The notes under the pieces: model-generated
Databases searched by the model: none
The model's input: the letters and a program-made list of their open reading frames with translations, nothing else
Told to the model about the DNA's origin: nothing
Program-made: the position numbers and the translations under genes
DNA from: Oscillibacter sp.
GTDB lineage: Bacteria; Bacillota; Clostridia; Oscillospirales; Oscillospiraceae
Reading direction: 5' to 3'
Length of the DNA stretch: 11,022 nucleotides
Assembly: GCA_003487665.1 (NCBI GenBank)
Contig: DNFA01000085.1
Coordinates: 1 to 11,022 of the forward strand
Shown: one piece after another, positions 6,027-11,022 of the stretch
Position numbering within the stretch: position 1 is the stretch's first letter
Layout: each line of letters begins with the position of its first letter

Positions 6027-8081
6027 ATGCGAAATATATGGACGGTGTTCAAAACTGATATACGGACGCTGAGCAGGTGCTTCTTTGCCTGCGTGGTGGT
6101 GGTCGCCATCGCGCTGCTGCCCAGCCTGTACGCGTGGCTGAATATCTACTCCAACTGGGATCCCTACGGCAATACGGGCGGTATCTCCATCGCGGTGGCC
6201 TCGCTGGACGAGGGCTATACCGACGAGGACGGCGTATATGAAAACAAGGGGCAGGATGTGGTGGACGACCTGCGGGAGGCCACCAGCATCAACTGGGTCA
6301 TCGTGGATACGGAGGAGCAGGCCAAGGGCGGCGTGGAGTCCGGCGACTACTACGCGGCGGTGGTCATCGACAAGGAGTTCAGCCGGAACATGTTTCGGAT
6401 GCTGACGGACTGGACGGGCAAGCCGGCCATCACCTACTACGAGAACGCCAAGAAGAACGCTGTGGCCACCAAGATCACCGATACGGCGGTGGAGACGCTG
6501 AAGCGCTCCATCAGCGAGAACTATCTGGAGGTGGTCATCGGCGGCATCATGGAGCAGGGGAATCTGCTGGCGGAGGATCTGACGGCGGACGACCCGGAGT
6601 CGGCGGTGAAGGGCGTGCTGTATCAGGCGCAGGATCTGCTGAACGCCTGCGGGAACATGATGGACGCCTTCGAAAAGGCCGGCAGCAGCGGCGGCGTGTC
6701 GGAAAAGGATGCGGCGGCGCTGGAGGAGGCCGTGGCCAATATCAACAAGAACCTGCCGGACGGCTCCAAGCTCCACGAGACGGCGGCGGAGATACAGACG
6801 CAGGTGAACGCGGCGCTGGCGCGGGTGGAGCGCGTGCTGGAGGGGCTGGAGAACGCCATCGCCAACGCGCCGCAGCTGCCGTCGGCACAGCAGCAGCTGC
6901 GTGATGCGGCGGCGCAGCTGGAAAAGGCGGCGGCCACGCTGGATCGGTGGGCGGAGGATATCGAGATGGAGGCGCCGGCCGCGGCGGAGCAGGCACGAGC
7001 CATTTCCGCTGAGTGTACGCGTCTGGCGGCGAAGCTGCAGGCGCTGGCTGACAAGCCCACCGCCAGCGACCTGCTGGCGGACTGCGACGCGCTGGTGAAG
7101 TCCATCCGCACCATGGTGGACAAGATCCCTGTGACGGCCAAGGCGCTGCGCCAGCAGCTGCAATCGGTGACGGGACAGGTGGCCGACGCCATGGAGGGCG
7201 TGGCCTCCCTCAGCAGCGATGCCAAGGCTATGAAAGCGGCTATGGCCGACACGTCGCAGGCGCTGGGCACCACCATGGAGCTGCTGCGTCCCGCCACGGA
7301 CAGGATGACGGCGTCCCTGTCGGACACCATTGACGGCATGCAGGATCTCAGCGCCGACGAGTACATGGACACGCTGCTGACCATACTGGGCGGCGACCCG
7401 GCGGTGTACGGGCAGTATTTCCCGGAGATGGTGCAGACCGGCGTCAACAAGGTCTATCCCATTGAGAACTACGGCTCGGCCATGACGCCGTTCTACACGG
7501 TGCTGGCTATCTGGGTGGGCGGCGTGATATTGTCGTCCCTTATCAAGGTACACGCCAGGACGGACGGATTGATCGCTCCCAGGCTGGCGGAGCTGTATTT
7601 CGGGCGGTATCTGTTCTTCTTTCTGATGAGCCAGATACAGGCGGCGGTCATCGTCACCGGCGACCTGTACATATTAAAGGTGCAGTGCCTGCATCCGGGG
7701 ATGATGTATCTTACCGGGGCGCTGACGGCCTTTACCTTCAGCCTGCTGATCTACTCGCTGGCGCTGTCCTTCGGCGACGTGGGCAAGGCCATCGTGGTGG
7801 TCATCATGGTCATGCAGATCGCAGGCTCCTCCGGTACGTTCCCCATCGAGCTGCTGCCGGAGATCTATCAGAAATTCTACCGCTTCTTCCCCTTCCCCTA
7901 CGCCATCGACGCCATGCGGGAGTGCATCTGCGGCATGTACGGCAATTACTACTGGCAGCAGATCGGCTATTTGATGCTGTTTGCGGTGGCGGCGCTGCTG
8001 ATCGGCCTGCTGGTGCGCAAGCCGTTCATGGGGCTGAACCGCTTCATGGAGGAGAAGCTGGAAGAGACGGAATTGCTGTAA
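6027..8081 (+). CDS. YhgE/Pip family membrane protein, first paralogue
   Basis: Envelope protein of 684 residues with the complete YhgE/Pip layout: one N-terminal transmembrane helix (about 17-37), a long extracytoplasmic part (about 40-485) and five C-terminal membrane helices (about 488-508, 528-549, 559-582, 586-604, 646-663) of the ABC-2-permease type. Family signatures are PSLYAWLNIYSNWDPYG just after the first helix, ESGDYYAAVVI (near 110), YYENAKKNAVATKI and, near the C-terminus, GTFPIELLPEIY followed by FPYAIDAMRE. The middle (about 180-440) is alanine-, glutamine- and glutamate-rich and probably a long coiled coil. Known relatives include Lactococcus Pip and Bacillus YueB, which phages use as receptors, and EsaA of type VII secretion, but no type VII genes are seen here. 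AAGGAGG lies 4 bases before the ATG. It is first in a three-gene operon. The biochemical function is unknown. Confidence 0.9.
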   Translation: MRNIWTVFKTDIRTLSRCFFACVVVVAIALLPSLYAWLNIYSNWDPYGNTGGISIAVASLDEGYTDEDGVYENKGQDVVDDLREATSINWVIVDTEEQAKGGVESGDYYAAVVIDKEFSRNMFRMLTDWTGKPAITYYENAKKNAVATKITDTAVETLKRSISENYLEVVIGGIMEQGNLLAEDLTADDPESAVKGVLYQAQDLLNACGNMMDAFEKAGSSGGVSEKDAAALEEAVANINKNLPDGSKLHETAAEIQTQVNAALARVERVLEGLENAIANAPQLPSAQQQLRDAAAQLEKAAATLDRWAEDIEMEAPAAAEQARAISAECTRLAAKLQALADKPTASDLLADCDALVKSIRTMVDKIPVTAKALRQQLQSVTGQVADAMEGVASLSSDAKAMKAAMADTSQALGTTMELLRPATDRMTASLSDTIDGMQDLSADEYMDTLLTILGGDPAVYGQYFPEMVQTGVNKVYPIENYGSAMTPFYTVLAIWVGGVILSSLIKVHARTDGLIAPRLAELYFGRYLFFFLMSQIQAAVIVTGDLYILKVQCLHPGMMYLTGALTAFTFSLLIYSLALSFGDVGKAIVVVIMVMQIAGSSGTFPIELLPEIYQKFYRFFPFPYAIDAMRECICGMYGNYYWQQIGYLMLFAVAALLIGLLVRKPFMGLNRFMEEKLEETELL

Positions 8082-8097
8082 GGGAGGTGCTGAACGT

Positions 8098-8814
8098 ATG
8101 TCGAAGGAACGGGAATATCAGGAATTGTATGACCGCCTGCGGGACGAGGTCAGCACCCTGCACGAGAACAACCGGCGGCGCATCCGGATCGGTATGCGGA
8201 TGCTGCTGGCGGTGACGCTGGGACTGATGCTGCTGATGTTTCTGGCGGAGGGCAACAAGGTATTCACGCTGATGCTGTGGATACTGTCCATGTTCGCGGT
8301 GGCGGCGTATCTCATCGCCGTGGAGTACGCGGACTATGAGCTGCAGAAAAAGCTGGAGGACATCACGCAGATGGAGCAGGAGAGCATGGGTGCACTGCTG
8401 GAGCTGCCGGAGCTGCCCCGTATGCCCCGGCTGCCGGCGCTGCGGCACCGCGGCCAGCGGGAGGAAGCGCCTGCGTGGGAGCGGGAGGAGCCGGAGACGG
8501 CGGCGGAGACGGAAAGCGTGCCGGAGGAGCCGGTGGTGTACACCGTGGACGATATTTTGCAGGAGATGCACAGCCAGCCGGCAGAGACGGCGTATGTGCC
8601 CAAGCGGATGCAGGAGCCGGAGCGCGTGAGTGCGCCGGAGCCGGAGAAGCAGGTCGCGCCTGTGTCCGGCAGCGGCGCCGCCGTGTGGCAGAAAATGCTG
8701 GATGATCCGGAAAAGCTGGCGGGCGATCTGGAAAAGCTGACGCAGGCCTTGCAGGGGCTGTCCGCCGACCTGCGGCGCAGCGCGGAGGAGAGCCGGAAGG
8801 AGGATGACAGATGA
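8098..8814 (+). CDS. Unrecognised two-TM protein with acidic, Pro-rich tail
   Basis: Not recognised as a known family. The 238-residue product has a charged N-terminal helix (1-30, ending in RRRIR), two closely spaced transmembrane segments (about 33-51 and 54-75) and a cytoplasmic tail of about 160 residues. Basic residues before the first helix suggest that both ends are inside. The tail continues as a helix (76-100), then a long linker (about 104-190) rich in Pro and Glu (for example LPELPRMPRLP and EPEK), and ends in a likely amphipathic or coiled-coil helix (about 194-235, DDPEKLAGDLEKLTQAL). GGGAGG lies 10 bases before the ATG. It starts 16 bases after the first YhgE gene and overlaps the second by 4 bases, so it is likely made in step with both. 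An adaptor or scaffold for the YhgE pair on the cytoplasmic side is an inference from position and topology only. Confidence 0.82.
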   Translation: MSKEREYQELYDRLRDEVSTLHENNRRRIRIGMRMLLAVTLGLMLLMFLAEGNKVFTLMLWILSMFAVAAYLIAVEYADYELQKKLEDITQMEQESMGALLELPELPRMPRLPALRHRGQREEAPAWEREEPETAAETESVPEEPVVYTVDDILQEMHSQPAETAYVPKRMQEPERVSAPEPEKQVAPVSGSGAAVWQKMLDDPEKLAGDLEKLTQALQGLSADLRRSAEESRKEDDR

Positions 8815-10913
8815 GAAATATCTGGAATATCTTCCGCGCCGACTGGCGGCGGCTCACCGCCAGCGTGGTGGCGGTGGTGGTACTGCTGGGTCTGTGCCTG
8901 GTGCCGTGCCTGTATGCGTGGTTCAACATCCTTTCCAACTGGGATCCCTACGGCGTGGCGTCCACCAGCCGCATCAAGGTGGCGGTGGCCAGCGAGGATC
9001 AGGGGTACCAGGTCATGGGGCTGGAGCTGAATATCGGAGAGCTGGTATTGCAGGGGCTGGAAAGCAACGACCAGATGGGCTGGGTGTTCGTGGATGACGC
9101 GGACACGGCGCTCAGCGGCGTGGAGTCCGGGGAGTACTATGCGGCGCTGGTGGTGCCGGAGGAGTTCACCGGTGATTTTGTCAGTATCCTGACCGGCGAC
9201 CTGCGCCATCCGCAGATACAGTATTACGAGAACGAGAAAAAGAACGCCATCGCGCCCAAGATCACCAGCAAGGCCAAGACCGCCGTGCAGGAGCAGATCA
9301 ATACCACCGTCGTGGGCAAGGCGGCGGAGGTGCTGACCACCGTGGGCACGGTGTGCAAGGCCATGGGGCTGGACAGCCAGGATCTGGCGGACGGCATCAT
9401 GGACAAGCTGACCTCCGCCCGGCAGGAGACGGCGCAGATACAGAAGGTGCTGGTATCCCTGAAGGACGTGATGGACGGCGCGGACAGCCTGCTGGCTGCC
9501 GCGTCCGTGACCATCCGGGATGCGCAGAGCGCCATTGACGACGCCGGCGGCGCCGTGGGCGGAACGGTGCAGGTCATCGGCACCGGCATGACATCGGCCA
9601 ACGAGACGAACAGCGATCTGCTGACGGTGCTGGACAGCGCCGACAAGCTGCTGGCCGATCTGGACGCCATGCTGCGGGAGACGGGCGTGGCCGGTATCGA
9701 GGAGACGATACAGGCCAACATGATCGCCCGGGTGGACGAGGTGATCGTGCGGCTGACGGCGGCGCGGGACGAGGCGGAGGCCTCCGGCGACGCGAATACG
9801 GCGCAGCAGCTGCAGGCGGTCATCGACGGACTGGTGGATCTGAAGGAGGCCATCGGTACAGTGAGCACCGGCGGCGCGCTGGAGCCGGTGCTGGATACGC
9901 TGGCGCAGGTGCGGCAGCAGCTGCGTGCTGCGGCCATCAACACCAACCAGCAGGTGAACGATTATTTGCAGGCCGCCGGCGCACAGGCACAGGCATCGCT
10001 GCGGGCGATCCAGCAACTGCTGGATGCCGTGGCCGGCAGTCTGGGCGGCGTGTCCGGTACACTGGACGGCTATGCCAGTGCCATGACCACGGTGCAGCCC
10101 ACGCTGGACGCGGGCATCACGCTGGCGGGCACGGTGGAGAAGTACCTGACGGACATCGAGGACGATGTGCAGCGGATAACGGGCAGCGATGCGTTCCGCC
10201 GGTTCACGGAGCTGATGGAGAGCAGCGACGCCGACAGCATGGCGGACTATCTCACCTCGCCGGTGCAGATGAACACCGAGATCATCTACGAGATCAAGGA
10301 CTACGGCGCGGCCATGTCGCCGTACTATGTGATGCTGGCGCTGTTTGTGGGCAGCCTGCTGACGGCGGTGATGCTGAAGGTGCCCGTGACCCAGCCGGAG
10401 TTTGCCGGGTGCCGGGCGGTGCAGCGGTATTTCGGACGGTTCATCACCTTCTTCCTGATGGCTATGGCGCAGGCGCTGGTGACGGCCTTCGGGTGCCTGT
10501 ACTTCGTGGGGATGGAGCCGGCGGAGCCGGCGCTGTTCGTGCTGGCCTGCTGCCTGTGCTCGCTGAACTTCGCCTGCATGAACTATGCGCTGGTGTATGC
10601 GCTGGACAATGTGGGCATGGCGCTGTCGGTAATCATCATGGTCATTCAGGTGGCCGGCTCCGGCGGCTCGTATCCCATCCACGTGCTGCCGCAGATATTC
10701 CAGACGCTGTATCCCTTCATGCCGTTCCACTACGGCATGGATATGATCCGGGAGACGGTGGGCGGCATGTACGGCCACACCTACCGCGACTGCGCGCTGG
10801 TGCTGCTGGGCATGTGCGTGCTGTTCACGGTGCTGGGACTGGTGCTGTATTACCCGGCGCGGAGGCTGAACGCGGCCATCGCTGCCAGCAAGGAAAAATC
10901 GGGAATCATGTAA
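8811..10913 (+). CDS. YhgE/Pip family membrane protein, second paralogue
   Basis: Envelope protein of 700 residues with the same plan as the gene at 6027: an N-terminal helix (about 17-37), an extracytoplasmic region (about 40-500) and five C-terminal helices (about 505-525, 543-566, 572-598, 602-622, 661-681). The conserved blocks match the first copy closely: MRNIWNIFRADWRRLT, PCLYAWFNILSNWDPYG, ESGEYYAALVV, YYENEKKNAIAPKI, DYGAAMSPYY, GSYPIHVLPQIF and FHYGMDMIRE. The middle is clearly different from the first paralogue, with many Ala, Gln, Val and Asp residues and coiled-coil character, so the pair is an old duplication whose extracellular parts have diverged. AAGGAGG lies 7 bases before the ATG and the start overlaps the preceding stop (ATGA). 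As in other family members the molecular role is unknown; a heteromeric complex with the first paralogue is possible. Confidence 0.9.
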   Translation: MRNIWNIFRADWRRLTASVVAVVVLLGLCLVPCLYAWFNILSNWDPYGVASTSRIKVAVASEDQGYQVMGLELNIGELVLQGLESNDQMGWVFVDDADTALSGVESGEYYAALVVPEEFTGDFVSILTGDLRHPQIQYYENEKKNAIAPKITSKAKTAVQEQINTTVVGKAAEVLTTVGTVCKAMGLDSQDLADGIMDKLTSARQETAQIQKVLVSLKDVMDGADSLLAAASVTIRDAQSAIDDAGGAVGGTVQVIGTGMTSANETNSDLLTVLDSADKLLADLDAMLRETGVAGIEETIQANMIARVDEVIVRLTAARDEAEASGDANTAQQLQAVIDGLVDLKEAIGTVSTGGALEPVLDTLAQVRQQLRAAAINTNQQVNDYLQAAGAQAQASLRAIQQLLDAVAGSLGGVSGTLDGYASAMTTVQPTLDAGITLAGTVEKYLTDIEDDVQRITGSDAFRRFTELMESSDADSMADYLTSPVQMNTEIIYEIKDYGAAMSPYYVMLALFVGSLLTAVMLKVPVTQPEFAGCRAVQRYFGRFITFFLMAMAQALVTAFGCLYFVGMEPAEPALFVLACCLCSLNFACMNYALVYALDNVGMALSVIIMVIQVAGSGGSYPIHVLPQIFQTLYPFMPFHYGMDMIRETVGGMYGHTYRDCALVLLGMCVLFTVLGLVLYYPARRLNAAIAASKEKSGIM

Positions 10914-10929
10914 ATCATGTAGGCGAAAA

Positions 10930-10953
10930 CGGGGCGGCCGGAAGGCCGCTCCG
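10930..10953 (+). other. GC-rich hairpin with GGAA tetraloop after the YhgE operon
   Basis: CGGGGCGGCC pairs with GGCCGCTCCG (one G-U pair) around a GGAA loop, a stable GNRA-type hairpin 16 bases after the stop codon. There is no T-run after it, so it is not a typical intrinsic terminator. It could protect the 3' end of the operon transcript or attenuate weakly. Confidence 0.5.
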
Positions 10954-11004
10954 CCAGCCTGTCGATAAACCTGCACGGTCACGCATATCGGAGGGAAGGA
11001 TAGT

Positions 11005-11022
11005 GTGAAAGGGAACCGTCAG
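11005..11022 (+). CDS. Possible start of the next gene (partial)
   Basis: GTG at 11005 opens a frame (MKGNRQ) that runs off the end of the window. A GGAGGG (10990-10995) lies 9 bases upstream, which is good ribosome-site spacing. Only six codons are visible, so neither reality nor function can be judged further. If real it may be a fourth gene of the same operon, since no true terminator is seen between. Confidence 0.4.

Noticed and set aside
5736..7553. 605-codon minus-strand ORF across the first YhgE gene
   Set aside because: Antisense shadow with a His/Arg-rich low-complexity product that spans the terminator and promoter of the sense genes.
8334..10982. 882-codon minus-strand ORF across the second YhgE gene
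   Set aside because: It is the longest open frame in the window but is antisense to two convincing genes. Its composition (His, Arg, Gln) is that of a frame mirror, with no family motif.

Overview
The window looks like chromosomal DNA from a high-GC member of the Firmicutes, most likely a gut-type Clostridia of the Oscillospiraceae kind. That placement is inferred from strong GC bias in coding DNA, AGGAGG-type ribosome binding sites, TTGACA/TATAAT-type promoters, and the families present (a BceRS-AB-type peptide-sensing module and YhgE/Pip membrane proteins). No phage, IS, CRISPR, rRNA or tRNA feature is visible.

Layout. (1) 74-1006, minus strand: cysK, cysteine synthase A. Its leader (1007-1190) is unusually informative: a near-consensus promoter, a perfect inverted repeat across the likely transcription start, a 12-codon ORF (MKSTLMLLTGRC) ending in a Cys codon and stop, then a C-rich, G-poor tract before the cysK ribosome binding site. 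This suggests two layers of sulfur/cysteine control. (2) 1303-5869, plus strand: a complete BceRS-AB-type module with an OmpR-family response regulator, an intramembrane-sensing histidine kinase, an ABC ATPase and a 10-TM permease with a large extracellular domain. The regulator and kinase overlap or abut and have their own promoter. The ATPase and permease overlap by 4 bases and have a second promoter. A motif resembling the BceR-type box (TNACA-N4-TGTAA) precedes both promoters, which suggests autoregulation. A strong intrinsic terminator closes the module at 5876-5904. (3) 6027-10913, plus strand: a three-gene operon of two full-length YhgE/Pip paralogues (684 and 700 aa) flanking an unrecognised 238-aa protein with a two-TM hairpin and a long acidic, proline-rich cytoplasmic tail. 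The last two genes overlap by 4 bases, so they are probably translated together. A further CDS may begin at 11005 and leave the window.

How it fits together. In the Bce-type module the ABC transporter is expected to act both as the detector of a cell-wall-active peptide and as the means of relieving it: the kinase has almost no extracellular part, so signalling should pass from the permease through the kinase to the regulator and back to the transporter promoter. The YhgE/Pip operon is a separate cell-surface system of unknown function, with its own promoter just after the terminator. Its two large extracytoplasmic coiled-coil proteins and dedicated small membrane partner look like parts of one envelope complex. 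The most novel-looking items are the cysK leader-peptide arrangement and the YhgE-small protein-YhgE operon.
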